A program made the position numbers and the translations under genes. The notes beneath the pieces are model-generated. The model saw nothing but the letters and a program-made list of their open reading frames with translations. It was not told where the DNA came from and searched no databases. Below are positions 23,825 to 33,975 of a stretch of DNA of 64,000 nucleotides, piece after piece; the stretch's first letter is position 1; each line of letters begins with the position of its first letter. Source of the DNA: Bradyrhizobium sp. dw_78 (GTDB taxonomy: Bacteria > Pseudomonadota > Alphaproteobacteria > Rhizobiales > Xanthobacteraceae); contig NZ_JAAVUS010000007.1 in NCBI RefSeq assembly GCF_018449525.1, positions 186,001-250,000 on the forward strand, written 5' to 3'.

Positions 23825-26162
23825 ACTCGAAACGGCGATTTGCATCATGGCCGGGCTTCGTTCCGGCCGTATCGCTGTCGGCGACTTTGGCGAATTCGAG
23901 CAGCGCCTCGCGCGCCCGCGCGATCACGCTTCCCCACTCGCGGGTCTCGCTTTGCCGGAACAGACGCGCGGTCGGATACCAGGGGCTGTCGTCCCGATCG
24001 AGTAGCCAGCGCCAATCCGGCGCATGCGTCAACAAGACCCAGACCGGCTTGCCCAATGCGCCCGCCAGATGCGCGATGCTGGTATCGACGGATATGACCA
24101 GATCGAGCTGCGAGATCAGCGCCGCCGTGTCGGAGAAATCGCCAAGCTCCTCGCCGAATGTGAGCATGTCGCATCCCTTCAGAATCGCCATCTCTTCAGG
24201 GCGGGTTTCCTTTTGCAGGCTCACAAAATCGGCTTCGGCCGCAAGCAGCGGCAGGAGATTGTTCAGACCGATCGACCGTTCCCGATCCCTGACATGTTTC
24301 GCATTGCCGGCCCAGGCGAGCCCGACCCTCAAGCGACGCTTCGCCCCGAGCGCCGTGCCCCAATATTCCAGGGCCTGCTTTGGTAAGCTCATATAGGGCG
24401 TGTTCGCGGGGATCGTATCGAGCCGAGTTCCGAATGCCAGCGGCAGGCTGGGGAGAGGACACCGGAGGTCGAACGACGGCAGGGTGTTGCCCTTGGCGAC
24501 AACCCGCGCCACGCCGGCAAGGCCGGCCATCAGTTCCTCGAGCGGCTCTTCGACTTCCAGGACGACGCGCGCGCCGCGCGCGGCGACCAGCGGCGCGTAG
24601 CGGCAGAACTGGATGCTGTCGCCAAAGCCCTGCTCGCTATGGAGCAGGATTGTCTTGCCGGCGATCTCCGTATCCCCGAGCCAGAGCGGCTGCGGAAACT
24701 CGCGCTCCGTGATTTTCGCCGATGGGGCCTTGCGGCGCCACTCATATTCGATCCATCCGCGCTCGAAGTCGCCGGTGACGAGGCTCGACAGGCCCTTGAG
24801 AAAATGCGCGTCGGCATGGTCCGGGTGCAGAGCAATCGCGCGATCGTAGCCCGTCAAGGCTTCGTCGAACCGCTTCAGGTCATATAGCGTGACGCCTCGA
24901 TTGACGAGCGCTTCGGCGTAATCCGGCTGCGCGGCAAGCGCGGAATCGTGGCTCGCCAGCGCTTCCTCGAGCCGCTGAAGCTTGTGCAAGGTGACACCGC
25001 GGTTGTTCAGCGCGGCCGCATCATCCGGCCGCGCCGCAAGCGCGCGCTGCTGGCTTGCCAGCGCCTCGTCATATCGCGCCAGTTCGTGCAAGGCGACGCC
25101 GCGATTGGTGAGCGCCTCGACATGATCCGGCGCCACGGCCAGCGCCCGTTCAAAGCTCTCCATCGCTTCGCCCGATCGCCCGAGTTCGTGCAGCACGGCG
25201 CCACGGTTGACGAGAGCCTGGGCGTCATCGGGGCGCAACGCGATGGCGCGGCCGAAGCTTTGCAGAGCCTCCTCGAGTTTCCTTTGATCGTGCAGCACGG
25301 CACCGCGGCTGACCATCGCTTCAGGGTAATCCGGACGCAGGCTGAGCGCGCGATCATAACTCGCCAGCGCTTCGTCGAATCGCTTAAGCTTATGCAGGAT
25401 GACACCGCGGTTATAGAGCGCCTCGACGTGATGCGGTTGCAGGTTGATCGCGCCATTGTAACTGGCCAATGCTTCTTCATGCCGCGCCAGTCTGCCCAGC
25501 GCATTTCCGCGATTGCTGAACGTATCGGCATTGTTCGGCCGCAGGGCGATCGCGCGATCATAGTCTTCGAGCGCTGCGCCGAACTGCTTCAGCTCGTAAC
25601 GGGCAATGCCGCGATTGACGAGCGCCTCGACGAAATCGGGCCGCAGGGCGAGCGCGGCGTCGTAACTTGCCAGCGCCTCGGCGTGCCGTCCCAAGGCCTG
25701 CAAGGTCACGCCACGGTTATTGAGCGCCTCGGCATAATCCGGCCGCAAGGCAAGCGCCCGGTCGTAACCTGCAAGCGCCTCGTCGAATCGGCCGAGTTCC
25801 TGCAGCAGGCCTGAACGATTGTTCAGCACCTCGACCATGTCCGGCTGCACGCCGAGCGCGCGGTCGTAGCTCTGCAGCGCCTTGTCGTATCGCTTCATCG
25901 CCTTCAATAGCGCGCCGCGGTTGCTGAGCGCCTGGACGAAGTCCGGCCGCAGCGACAGCGCACGGGCATAACAGGCTAGCGCCGCCTCGTTCCTGCCCAG
26001 CGACATGTGAACCACCGCCAGCAGATTGAGCGCAACGGCGGATTCAGGATCGGCAGACAATATCTTCAAACATGTCTGCTCGGCCTCCGCGAACCTGCCC
26101 GCATGATAGAATTTCAGGGCGATGTCGAAGACCTGCGATAGCGTCAGCGAGACGGTCGTCAT
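23814..26162 (-). CDS. TPR protein with C-terminal GT9-like glycosyltransferase domain
   Basis: 782 residues from ATG 26162; the open frame extends upstream, but that part is unlike the family. Residues 41-448 are twelve consecutive 34-residue TPR units (consensus-like units such as YAEALNNRGVTLQALGRHAE), with half units on each side. Residues about 480-770 resemble the heptosyltransferase-like domain found behind TPR arrays: TILLHSEQGFGDSIQFCRY, then VGLAWAGNAKHVRDRERS and DLVISVDTSIAHLAGALGKP. No signal peptide is present. It may glycosylate a protein or surface polymer; the acceptor is unknown. Confidence 0.82.
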   Translation of the reverse strand: MTTVSLTLSQVFDIALKFYHAGRFAEAEQTCLKILSADPESAVALNLLAVVHMSLGRNEAALACYARALSLRPDFVQALSNRGALLKAMKRYDKALQSYDRALGVQPDMVEVLNNRSGLLQELGRFDEALAGYDRALALRPDYAEALNNRGVTLQALGRHAEALASYDAALALRPDFVEALVNRGIARYELKQFGAALEDYDRAIALRPNNADTFSNRGNALGRLARHEEALASYNGAINLQPHHVEALYNRGVILHKLKRFDEALASYDRALSLRPDYPEAMVSRGAVLHDQRKLEEALQSFGRAIALRPDDAQALVNRGAVLHELGRSGEAMESFERALAVAPDHVEALTNRGVALHELARYDEALASQQRALAARPDDAAALNNRGVTLHKLQRLEEALASHDSALAAQPDYAEALVNRGVTLYDLKRFDEALTGYDRAIALHPDHADAHFLKGLSSLVTGDFERGWIEYEWRRKAPSAKITEREFPQPLWLGDTEIAGKTILLHSEQGFGDSIQFCRYAPLVAARGARVVLEVEEPLEELMAGLAGVARVVAKGNTLPSFDLRCPLPSLPLAFGTRLDTIPANTPYMSLPKQALEYWGTALGAKRRLRVGLAWAGNAKHVRDRERSIGLNNLLPLLAAEADFVSLQKETRPEEMAILKGCDMLTFGEELGDFSDTAALISQLDLVISVDTSIAHLAGALGKPVWVLLTHAPDWRWLLDRDDSPWYPTARLFRQSETREWGSVIARAREALLEFAKVADSDTAGTKPGHDANRRFESRA
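24819..26042 (-). repeat. Tandem array of twelve 102-bp coding repeats
   Basis: The TPR-coding part of the gene consists of twelve units of exactly 102 bp without any indel, many with strongly similar DNA (for example, repeated blocks coding ALNNRG and YDRALALRPD). The uniform length points to expansion by unequal crossing-over, and the copy number may vary between strains. Confidence 0.75.
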
Positions 26163-26389
26163 TCCATGCGCCTTCAACGATCGGAAGCGGCTACGGCCAG
26201 GTGAATGACGTTGCTTTATCTGACTCGCCCGGATTCTGACCAGCGCAATCGAGCCGGCGCAAGGCGCGGTCGTCAAAGGGCGATCGGGATAAAGCTTGCC
26301 ATCATTTAACCGTGCTGCGGTTGCGCGGCATGCGAGCTTTGTGGAAACTGGTGCCTCTGCCATCGGGCACTCGAACGGGATATCACAGG

Positions 26390-27361
26390 ATGCGGATATG
26401 TATTTTCGGCGCAGGCGCCGTCGGCAGCCATTTTGCGGTGCGGCTCGCGCTTGCTGGCCATGACGTTTCCTGCGTGATGCGTGGGCCGCATCTGGAGGCC
26501 GTGAAGGCGAAGGACCTGACGCTGCGGGTCGCAGACGCTGAGTTCAAGGCGCAGGTCAAGGCCTCGGATGATCCGGCCGCGCTCGGCCCTCAGGACCTTG
26601 TGATCAGCACGCTGAAGGCGACCGGCCTGCACAGCCTGGTCGCTGGCCTGCCGCCTTTGCTCCACGACGATACCGCCGTGGTGTTCGCCCAGAACGGTAT
26701 TCCCTGGTGGTACGACCTCGGGCTTGCTGCCGGCCATCCGCCTCCGGATCTTTCCTTCCTCGATCCCGGCGGACGGTTGCGCGCGACCGTCACTCAAAAG
26801 CAGATCATTGGCGGTGTGATCTTCTCGGCGAACGAGGTGATCGAGCCCGGCGTCGCGCTGAATTTATCCCCTGATCGAAACATGCTGCAGATCGGGGAAT
26901 GCGACGACCGGTCAACCGAGCGAATCGAGCGGCTCCGGGCCGTGCTCAACGAAGCCTCGATCGCATCGCCACCGGTGGCGCAGATCAGGGAAGCGATCTG
27001 GTCCAAGCTTCTGACCAACATGTCGATGTCGGTGTTGTGCCTGTTGACCGGGCAAACCGCCAGGGCGGTCAGGGATGATCCAGACCTGCGCGATGCGCTG
27101 CAGCGCCTGCTCGACGAGGCGAACGCGATCGGACAAAGCTGCTACCCGAACGTAAAACGCGTCACCCGTACCGGTCCCGCCCCCGACCACAAGCCCTCAA
27201 TCTTGCAGGACTATGAACTCGGCCGCGCCGTGGAGATCGACGTGCTGGTCCGGGCGCCTGCAGCTTTTGCCAGGGCCGCGGGGCTGTCGACGCCGATGCT
27301 TGATCTGATGGCGGCGCTGGCGATCCAAAAGGCGCGGGACAAAGGGCTCTATCACGGCTGA
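26390..27361 (+). CDS. 2-dehydropantoate 2-reductase family protein (PanE/ApbA-like)
   Basis: 323 residues from ATG 26390, where the Rossmann strand starts at once (MRICIFGAGAVGSHFAVRLA). The NADP-binding GAGAVG, the VISTLKAT strand and a conserved QNGIPWWYD segment fit the ApbA/PanE N-terminal domain. The C-terminal domain has the catalytic Lys in EAIWSKLLTNMS and the substrate loop KPSILQDYELGRAVEID. Alphaproteobacteria carry several paralogues, so pantothenate synthesis is not certain. It is followed by an SDR gene 30 bp downstream, probably the same transcript. Confidence 0.85.
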   Translation: MRICIFGAGAVGSHFAVRLALAGHDVSCVMRGPHLEAVKAKDLTLRVADAEFKAQVKASDDPAALGPQDLVISTLKATGLHSLVAGLPPLLHDDTAVVFAQNGIPWWYDLGLAAGHPPPDLSFLDPGGRLRATVTQKQIIGGVIFSANEVIEPGVALNLSPDRNMLQIGECDDRSTERIERLRAVLNEASIASPPVAQIREAIWSKLLTNMSMSVLCLLTGQTARAVRDDPDLRDALQRLLDEANAIGQSCYPNVKRVTRTGPAPDHKPSILQDYELGRAVEIDVLVRAPAAFARAAGLSTPMLDLMAALAIQKARDKGLYHG

Positions 27362-27391
27362 ATTCACCTCGCGGTCAGGAGGAATCTCGGC

Positions 27392-28183
27392 GTGCAAGTC
27401 AAGGACAAGGTTTGCGTGGTTACGGGCGCGGCGGGCGGAATCGGTGAGGCCGTCGCCCGCGCCTATGCCGCAGCCGGTGCGCGCGGCGTGGTGGTTGCCG
27501 ACCTCAAATCGTCACGTGGCAAGCTCGCGGCCGTGGCGGGAGACATCGACGGCCTCGCCGTGACGGCGGATATCGGGCAGGAAAGCGATGTCCGGGCGCT
27601 GATCGCGGCGGCCGAAGCCAAATACGGACCGATCGATATTTTCTTCTCCAATGCCGGCCTGTCGCGAAAGGGACAGGAAACCGCGTCGGACGCCGACTGG
27701 GACGTGAGCTGGCGCGTCCATGTCATGAGCCATGTCTTTGCGGCGCGCGCATTGGTGCCCGGCATGCTGGCGCGAGGCTCCGGCTATCTGTTGAACACGG
27801 CATCCGCCGCGGGACTGTTGGCGTCGCTGAATTCGATGCCCTATGGCGTAACCAAGAACGCCGCCATCGCCCTGGCCGAGCACCTTGCCATTCAATATGC
27901 CGACTGCGGCATTCGCGTTTCGGTGCTGTGCCCACAATCCGTACAAACCGGCATGGCCACGCCCGGCCCGAGCGCCGCGCGGGTCGACGGCGTGATGCTG
28001 CCCGCCGAAGTCGCCCGCCTCGTCATCGAAGCGATGGCAGACGAGCGGTTCCTGATTCTCTCACACCCGACCGTACACGAATACATGCAGCGGAAGGCTT
28101 CCAGCCGGGACCGCTGGCTGGCCGGGATGCGGCGGCTGCGTGACAGGATCTATGGCGCTCCGTACACGGACGAGCCCGTTTAA
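27392..28183 (+). CDS. Short-chain dehydrogenase/reductase
   Basis: 263 residues from a GTG start with a full AGGAGG ribosome site at 27377-27382. Classical SDR features: VTGAAGGIGEAVARAYAAAG at the N-terminus, the SNAGLSR strand, the catalytic Ser in NTASAAGLL and the active-site YGVTKNA. The last 35 residues after LSHPTVHEYMQRK are typical of a large alphaproteobacterial SDR group with unknown substrates. It is probably co-transcribed with the preceding ketopantoate-reductase-family gene. Confidence 0.88.
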   Translation: MQVKDKVCVVTGAAGGIGEAVARAYAAAGARGVVVADLKSSRGKLAAVAGDIDGLAVTADIGQESDVRALIAAAEAKYGPIDIFFSNAGLSRKGQETASDADWDVSWRVHVMSHVFAARALVPGMLARGSGYLLNTASAAGLLASLNSMPYGVTKNAAIALAEHLAIQYADCGIRVSVLCPQSVQTGMATPGPSAARVDGVMLPAEVARLVIEAMADERFLILSHPTVHEYMQRKASSRDRWLAGMRRLRDRIYGAPYTDEPV

Positions 28184-28221
28184 CGCATTTTCTTTACGCG
28201 AACCGGTGACACTCCGCTCAA
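28183..28221. repeat. Dispersed intergenic repeat, copy E (inverted)
   Basis: Read on the minus strand the segment starts TGAGCGGAGTGTCACCGG, continues TTCGCGTAAAGAAAATGCG and matches the 5' half of the repeat seen at 10451 and 36218. It begins at the stop codon of the SDR gene. Confidence 0.55.
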
Positions 28222-28921
28222 AAAGGCTATAGAAGAGCGGCATTCAGATGATCGCTTTGGGAAAATTCCCGGTTGGGACCAGAGCACTCTCCCGCTCGGC
28301 TCCCAATCGTTTTGATCTTGCAATCGAATTTGAGACAACTCTGATTTCCGTACCACCGAGACGTTCGGCGCTCCCGGTTCCAAGGCTCGTTCGAAAAACC
28401 GGCAAAATTCTCGATCGGCGGGAATAATTCTTTTTTCATCGCGATCTTGCGACCGACGGACCCCACAGGACCGGTGCAAGTTGCAAGTGGAGAACATGGG
28501 TTGACGAACATGGGCTGTCGCGCGGCCGACGCAGATTTGTTTTAAATCGTTTTCACCTTGAGCGCGCCTTCCTTGATTTGTGCTTGTCCTTTGAACGGGG
28601 ATGCCAGGCCATGACAATGAAGCCACCACTCGATGCCACGGGCGCCGGCGACAATCACTTCGATATGGATGAATCAAAAAGAGCGCCGCTTGTGACGCAG
28701 CTCACAAGCAAATTCTCTGCAATCCATTATCTTGGCCTACGTGAGCTTTGCTTATCCGGCCGCGCGCCGACCTCAATCGAGGGAAAGCTCAACGATCAGG
28801 AGAGTTGCGACCTGCCGCCATTTCCTGGCGAGTCATGGTTCGGCGGATAACCGTAGCGCATTCAACAAGAAAAACCGGGGAGGCAAGATCGAACGGCGTC
28901 AACAAAACGAAGAGGTTCGTC
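28222..28921. other. 700-bp gap with one doubtful small frame
   Basis: No known gene is seen here. A plus-strand frame at 28611-28850 could code 79 residues (start MTMKPPLDATGAGDNHFDMD) but has a weak ribosome site and no recognisable family. The first half contains short A+T-rich stretches and may hold promoters for the downstream polysaccharide genes. Confidence 0.3.
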
Positions 28922-29167
28922 GTGTGGATTGATCTTTCAGGCTATCTCGCTTCTTCGCTTATGTTTCTGACTTTTTATATGAGAAGCATGGTGCCGCTGC
29001 GGCTGATCGCGTTGTGCGGCAATGTGGCCGCCCTGCTCTATGCCGGTCTCCTGCATCTGGCGCTGATTTTCACGTCGCATAGCGCGCTTATTCCGGTGAA
29101 CCTGTTCAGGCTCCTCGCCGTCTGGCGCAAGCACTACGAACAGAGCCCGCTTCTTCCCTGGCGATAA
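28922..29167 (+). CDS. Small inner-membrane protein (81 aa)
   Basis: 81 residues from GTG 28922, preceded by GAAGAGG at about 9 bases. It has two to three hydrophobic segments (YLASSLMFLTFYM, LIALCGNVAALLYAGLLHLALIF) and the motif SALIPVNLFRLLAVW. That pattern (membrane segments, then L-P-x-N-x-x-R-L) is common in small alphaproteobacterial membrane proteins and in the membrane part of some cyclic-nucleotide-binding proteins. No function is known. The frame is open further upstream, but the GTG is where the family-like sequence begins. Confidence 0.55.
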   Translation: MWIDLSGYLASSLMFLTFYMRSMVPLRLIALCGNVAALLYAGLLHLALIFTSHSALIPVNLFRLLAVWRKHYEQSPLLPWR

Positions 29168-29426
29168 CGCCAGCACGGTGACCGATCGCGAACACCGGTC
29201 AACATTGACGGCGAAGCTTCCATCAACGGATGGATCGTGCCGGTCGCTCCAGCCGACGATAAAATAGACGCACGCGACGGACGATTAGCCATCCGGAAAG
29301 GCTGCTCCGTCCTTGATGACAAACTTTTAATCTGTCCGCTGGCGCGCAGACCTCCGAAGCATATCCATTTCAACACAAAATCAATATTGGCGGCGCTAGA
29401 ATAAATCTTTCGCAGCCGAATTAACC
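29168..29426. other. Intergenic region upstream of the GNAT gene
   Basis: 259 bp without a convincing gene. The end is A+T-rich and contains TTAACCAT directly overlapping the start codon of the next gene, a CtrA-like half-site without a second half at the right spacing. It is therefore not called as a CtrA site. Confidence 0.35.
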
Positions 29427-30365
29427 ATGACCACGACCGCCGAATGCGAGCAACGCGTCGACTACGACGCAACGGCGAAGATGATGGCGGAAGCGTTCGC
29501 TGCTCGACAGCCAATACTGCCGGCGCGCCTGCAATGGCTGTACGACCGCTGCTTTTCTTTCGGGACAACGGTGATCGCGCTACGCGACGGACAGCGGAAG
29601 GTCGGCCAGATCGCGATGGTCCGTCAGACCATGCTGCTGAACGGCAAACGCGAAACGGCCGCGCAGCTTGTCGACCTTTTCGTCGTTCCCGGCTATCGTG
29701 GTAAACAATCGCTTAGGCTGCTCTACGATGAAGTCGAGCGGCAATTCATCAAGCAAGAGATTCGGTTTGCGATCGGCATGCCCAATGCCAGAGCGCTGGG
29801 CGTCAATGCGCATTTCTTTGGTTTGCAGCCTTATCTGACGCTGCCGTTCAGCATCGGGACCAGCCGGTCCGGGCCGGCGCCACAGGGCGGCCTTTCGCTG
29901 CGGTTCGATCCGCTTCAGCGCGAACAATTGCTGCCGTTGTTGTCGCAGTTCCGGAGCGCCGAGACAGACAACGGGCTGTTATGGAATGAAACGATGCTGT
30001 TCGATCGCCTCTTGCGCCCGGCACAGCAGTACGGCATTCACGTTTTCGACAATCTGCTCTTGATATCGTCGCCGCGGCGCTCCAGAGGGATCGCCTATAC
30101 TTTATTGTGCGGTTTTCTGGTCCGGTCCGGGTGCCATGCGACGCAACGCGAGCTTGATGATGTCGTGCGGTCGGCCTGCCTGATGTGGGGACGCCGCCTA
30201 TTTGCCTATGTCGGCACCAATGACAAATTGCCCAGGCCTCCCGGCCTGGTGCTGCCCCGGATAATCCGCCCCTCCCCGATGCTGGTGCAACTGCGTGACT
30301 TCCAGCCCAACAAACCGCCTCTGCACCTCAACCGTTACGAACTGATCGATTTCGACTACGCCTGA
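29427..30365 (+). CDS. GNAT-fold N-acyltransferase
   Basis: 312 residues. The N-terminal half has the GNAT acyl-CoA binding region (QLVDLFVVPGYRGKQSLRLLYDEVE, with R/Q-x-x-G-x-G/A-like PGYRGKQ) and a VNAHFFGLQPYL strand. The C-terminal 150 residues form a second region without known motifs. It starts a plus-strand block with a polysaccharide deacetylase 42 bp downstream, so it may acylate an amino sugar or a lipid-linked intermediate in surface-polysaccharide assembly. The acceptor is unknown. Confidence 0.7.
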   Translation: MTTTAECEQRVDYDATAKMMAEAFAARQPILPARLQWLYDRCFSFGTTVIALRDGQRKVGQIAMVRQTMLLNGKRETAAQLVDLFVVPGYRGKQSLRLLYDEVERQFIKQEIRFAIGMPNARALGVNAHFFGLQPYLTLPFSIGTSRSGPAPQGGLSLRFDPLQREQLLPLLSQFRSAETDNGLLWNETMLFDRLLRPAQQYGIHVFDNLLLISSPRRSRGIAYTLLCGFLVRSGCHATQRELDDVVRSACLMWGRRLFAYVGTNDKLPRPPGLVLPRIIRPSPMLVQLRDFQPNKPPLHLNRYELIDFDYA

Positions 30366-30407
30366 ACCGACGGAATATTGAGCGCGACTGAAAGGAGGAG
30401 CGCGGCG

Positions 30408-31466
30408 ATGACATCTCATTCTTTGCGTTCCACTGCCAAGCGCTCCATCAAGCATCTGGCGATCACGGCCGGGCTGGAAGCCGTTGCCTTGACCGGCGCG
30501 AACCGGTTCGCGCCAGCGGCTGCCGGCCGCGGCGTGATCTTCACGCTCCATCATGTCCGGCCGGAACGCGGCTTCGCCTTCGAGCCGAACAGGCATCTCT
30601 CGATCACGCCGGATTTTCTCGACCAGGCATTGACAGCCGCCCGCGAGGCCGGGCTGCATCCGGTGCCCCTCGAGCAATTGCCGGAACGGCTTCGCGACGC
30701 ATCGGACACGCGCAGGCTGTTTTGCGTAACGCTCGACGATGGGTATCGCGACAACGCGAAATACGCCGCGCCGGTGTTCCGCACGCATGGCGTTCCCTAC
30801 ACCATCTTCGTGACGCCGGGCTTCGTCGAGCGAACCAGGACGATGTGGTGGGAGACAGCCGAGGCATTGACGCGAATTGCGGATTCGTTTCGTTTCGACT
30901 TCGGGGGCGGCATGGAGACCGTGCGAATCGCTTCGAGCGGCCAAAAATGGGCTGCATTCGAGCGGCTCGCGGCCTTCGTGCAGCAAGCCGACGAGGACGA
31001 GGCCGTCGCCGCGATCGAGCACGCGGCGCGGAACTGCGGCGTTGACGGCCGTCAAATCGTCGATGACGAGATCATGACGGCGGCCGAACTCAGGGAGCTG
31101 ACCACAAGCGACCCGCTGGCTCGGCTCGGCGCTCACACGCTGACCCACCCCAATCTTGCCCGCGTCGACGCGGAGCGTCTCCGGCACGAACTCCAGCAAT
31201 CCGCGATCCGGATCGCCGATTATTGCGGCTGTTCCCCAAAGACGCTGGCCTATCCCTATGGGAGCCGGCACGCGGTCGGTCCCCGCGAGGCGTCAGCCGC
31301 GCTGGAGAGTGGCTACGTTGCCGCGGTCACGACCCAGCCGGGGGTTCTCGGCCCCGCGAGCCTGGATCATCTAGCCGCACTTCCCCGTGTTTCGCTGAAC
31401 GGACACTTCCAAAGGAAACGATACGTCCGGGCGCTGGTGTCGGGACTGCCCTTCAGGCTGATGTAG
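30408..31466 (+). CDS. Polysaccharide deacetylase (NodB-homology) family protein
   Basis: 352 residues from ATG 30408 with an AAAGGAGGAG ribosome site at 30391-30400. The NodB domain shows the metal/catalytic Asp pair in VTLDDGYRDNAKYAAPVF, the His motif in LGAHTLTHPNLA and the later LAYPYGSRHAVG. The N-terminal VIFTLHHVRP is typical of exopolysaccharide-locus deacetylases. The enzyme removes N- or O-acetyl groups from a carbohydrate. No clear signal peptide is seen, so it may act on cytosolic lipid-linked sugars. Confidence 0.85.
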   Translation: MTSHSLRSTAKRSIKHLAITAGLEAVALTGANRFAPAAAGRGVIFTLHHVRPERGFAFEPNRHLSITPDFLDQALTAAREAGLHPVPLEQLPERLRDASDTRRLFCVTLDDGYRDNAKYAAPVFRTHGVPYTIFVTPGFVERTRTMWWETAEALTRIADSFRFDFGGGMETVRIASSGQKWAAFERLAAFVQQADEDEAVAAIEHAARNCGVDGRQIVDDEIMTAAELRELTTSDPLARLGAHTLTHPNLARVDAERLRHELQQSAIRIADYCGCSPKTLAYPYGSRHAVGPREASAALESGYVAAVTTQPGVLGPASLDHLAALPRVSLNGHFQRKRYVRALVSGLPFRLM

Positions 31467-31472
31467 CGCCCG

Positions 31473-32390
31473 CTACGCTCCGGGCGTCGCACGCCGCTCA
31501 GCTTCGGAAAAAGCGTCGAGCTCGGTCTCCAGCGCGTTCTGCCACGACGGCATATCGACGCCGAAAACGTCTCTTAGCCGCGAGAGATCAAGACGGGAGT
31601 TCGCCGGACGAGCGGCCTTCGTTGGAAAATCCTTCGTGCCAATCGGCTCAACCTCGTCAGCCCGCAGATCCAAGTCACGCTCCCGCAACCCTTCAATAAT
31701 TCGGGTGGCAAAACCATGCCAGCTGGTGAACTCCGAATTGGTGAGATGGACCAAGCCTTGAGCCTTTGCAAACCGGGCGCTCAAGTCTCCCCGATCCTCA
31801 AACAACAAATTTATGACGGCGCTGGCAACGGAACGAGCGGATGTCGGAGATCCGATCTGATCCGAAACAACGCGCAATTTGCTGCGCTCGCGCGCCAGGC
31901 GAATAATGGTCCGGAAGAAATTCGTGCCTTCGGCGGCATATACCCAGGCGATGCGCACGATCAGATGCACGCCTCCGGCATCACGAATGGACGCTTCGCC
32001 CGCGAGCTTGCTTTTTCCATAGATTGACAACGGGGCGCATGGATCATCTTCACGCCATGGCGTGGTGCCCGAACCGTCAAACACATAGTCGGTCGAGAAA
32101 TGCACCAGCGGCACCTGATGTTGTGCCGCCCACCGCGCGATCACCGAAGGCGCTTCGGCGTTGATCCGGAAAGCAAGCTCCGGCTCATCTTCGGCCCGGT
32201 CCACGGCCGTGTAGGCAGCCGGGTTCAGAATCAGATCAGGCTCGAATGCATCGAGCGCGCCGTTAAGCGTCTCGGGCCTTGCCAGATCGAATTCCGACCG
32301 TCGCGGCGTGAGGAGATATCCTCGTCCATCGAGAAGTGGTTGCAGCGCACCGCCGATCTGACCGGTCGTCCCGCTCAGAAGGATGCGCAT
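31473..32390 (-). CDS. rfbD: dTDP-4-dehydrorhamnose reductase
   Basis: 305 residues. The NAD(P) motif GTTGQIGGAL is at the N-terminus, followed by LNPAAYTAVDRAEDEPELA, FSTDYVFDG, the catalytic Y-x-x-x-K in YGKSKLAGE, and PTSARSVA. It catalyses the last step of dTDP-L-rhamnose synthesis. Its start overlaps the rfbC stop by one base (TGATG), giving coupled expression. It converges on the deacetylase gene with only 6 bp between stops. Confidence 0.93.
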   Translation of the reverse strand: MRILLSGTTGQIGGALQPLLDGRGYLLTPRRSEFDLARPETLNGALDAFEPDLILNPAAYTAVDRAEDEPELAFRINAEAPSVIARWAAQHQVPLVHFSTDYVFDGSGTTPWREDDPCAPLSIYGKSKLAGEASIRDAGGVHLIVRIAWVYAAEGTNFFRTIIRLARERSKLRVVSDQIGSPTSARSVASAVINLLFEDRGDLSARFAKAQGLVHLTNSEFTSWHGFATRIIEGLRERDLDLRADEVEPIGTKDFPTKAARPANSRLDLSRLRDVFGVDMPSWQNALETELDAFSEAERRATPGA

Positions 32391-32944
32391 CAGACTTGCC
32401 CATATACCGGCAGGTTCTTGACGTCAGCAAGAGCCGGCGCCGCCGCGTCTCGCGTAGAGAGCCGCGGGTTCGGCACGCCCCAATCGATCCCGATCATGGG
32501 ATCGTCCCAGCGCACGACGATTTCGTGTTCGGGTTTATAAAAGCTGTCGCACTTGTAGAAAAAATCCGCAGACTCCGAAAGCACCGCAAAACCGTGGGCG
32601 AAACCGCGCGGAACCCACAATTGCCGCTGATTTTCCTCGCTCAATTCGACAGCAACATGACGCCCAAAACCCGGACTGCCCTGACGAACATCCACGGCGA
32701 CGTCTAATACATGGCCTCGCAAGACACTGACGAGCTTACCTTGGGTGAAAGGGTTCTGAAGGTGTAGTCCGCGCAGCACCCCATAACCGGAGCGGGACAG
32801 GTTGTCCTGGACGAAAGGACCGGGGATTCCGACCTCGGCATAACGCTCGGCCTGAAAGCACTCCATAAAGAAGCCGCGGGAATCTCCGAACCGCTGAGGC
32901 TCGATGACGATAACTTCGGACAGCTCGGTGGAGACGACCTTCAT
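32390..32944 (-). CDS. rfbC: dTDP-4-dehydrorhamnose 3,5-epimerase
   Basis: 184 residues, the normal length. The cupin core has RGFFMECFQAERYAE, then FVQDNLSRSGYGVLRGLHLQ with the catalytic His, VLDVAVDVRQGSPGFG and the conserved WVPRGFAHGF strand. It acts third in dTDP-L-rhamnose synthesis. It is the first gene of the minus-strand rfbCD unit, divergent from rfbAB. Confidence 0.94.
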   Translation of the reverse strand: MKVVSTELSEVIVIEPQRFGDSRGFFMECFQAERYAEVGIPGPFVQDNLSRSGYGVLRGLHLQNPFTQGKLVSVLRGHVLDVAVDVRQGSPGFGRHVAVELSEENQRQLWVPRGFAHGFAVLSESADFFYKCDSFYKPEHEIVVRWDDPMIGIDWGVPNPRLSTRDAAAPALADVKNLPVYGQV

Positions 32945-33073
32945 GGTATCCGGATCACCCGCTCACGGCAATTAACCTGATGCTTCTAACTCTTGTTCTG
33001 GGTAAGGTAAATGTCAGCATTTATTGAAATTCGGCAAATTAAAAGGTAAGTGGTTGGTTCAAGGATAGATCTC
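32945..33073. promoter_or_regulatory. Divergent promoter region of rfbCD and rfbAB
   Basis: The 129 bp between the two start codons are A+T-rich (TTATTGAAATTCGGCAAATT from 33020) and must hold promoters for both rhamnose units, allowing joint control. An AAGGA ribosome site for rfbA is at 33061. No operator repeat was recognised. Confidence 0.5.
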
Positions 33074-33949
<876 letters not shown>

Positions 33950-33975
33950 GCACGCTGCGCGAAGGCAGGCAATCG

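Noticed and set aside
24948..25814. 288-codon plus-strand frame opposite the TPR gene
   Set aside because: It is the mirror of the regular TPR coding repeats on the minus strand; its product is repetitive only because the sense gene is, and it matches no family.
24819..26042. Possible CRISPR-like regular repeat
   Set aside because: The 102-bp period is an in-frame coding TPR array without spacers of the kind found in CRISPR loci.
28180..28677. 165-codon minus-strand frame downstream of the SDR gene
   Set aside because: It contains repeat copy E, has atypical composition and no domain, and lies in a probable promoter region.
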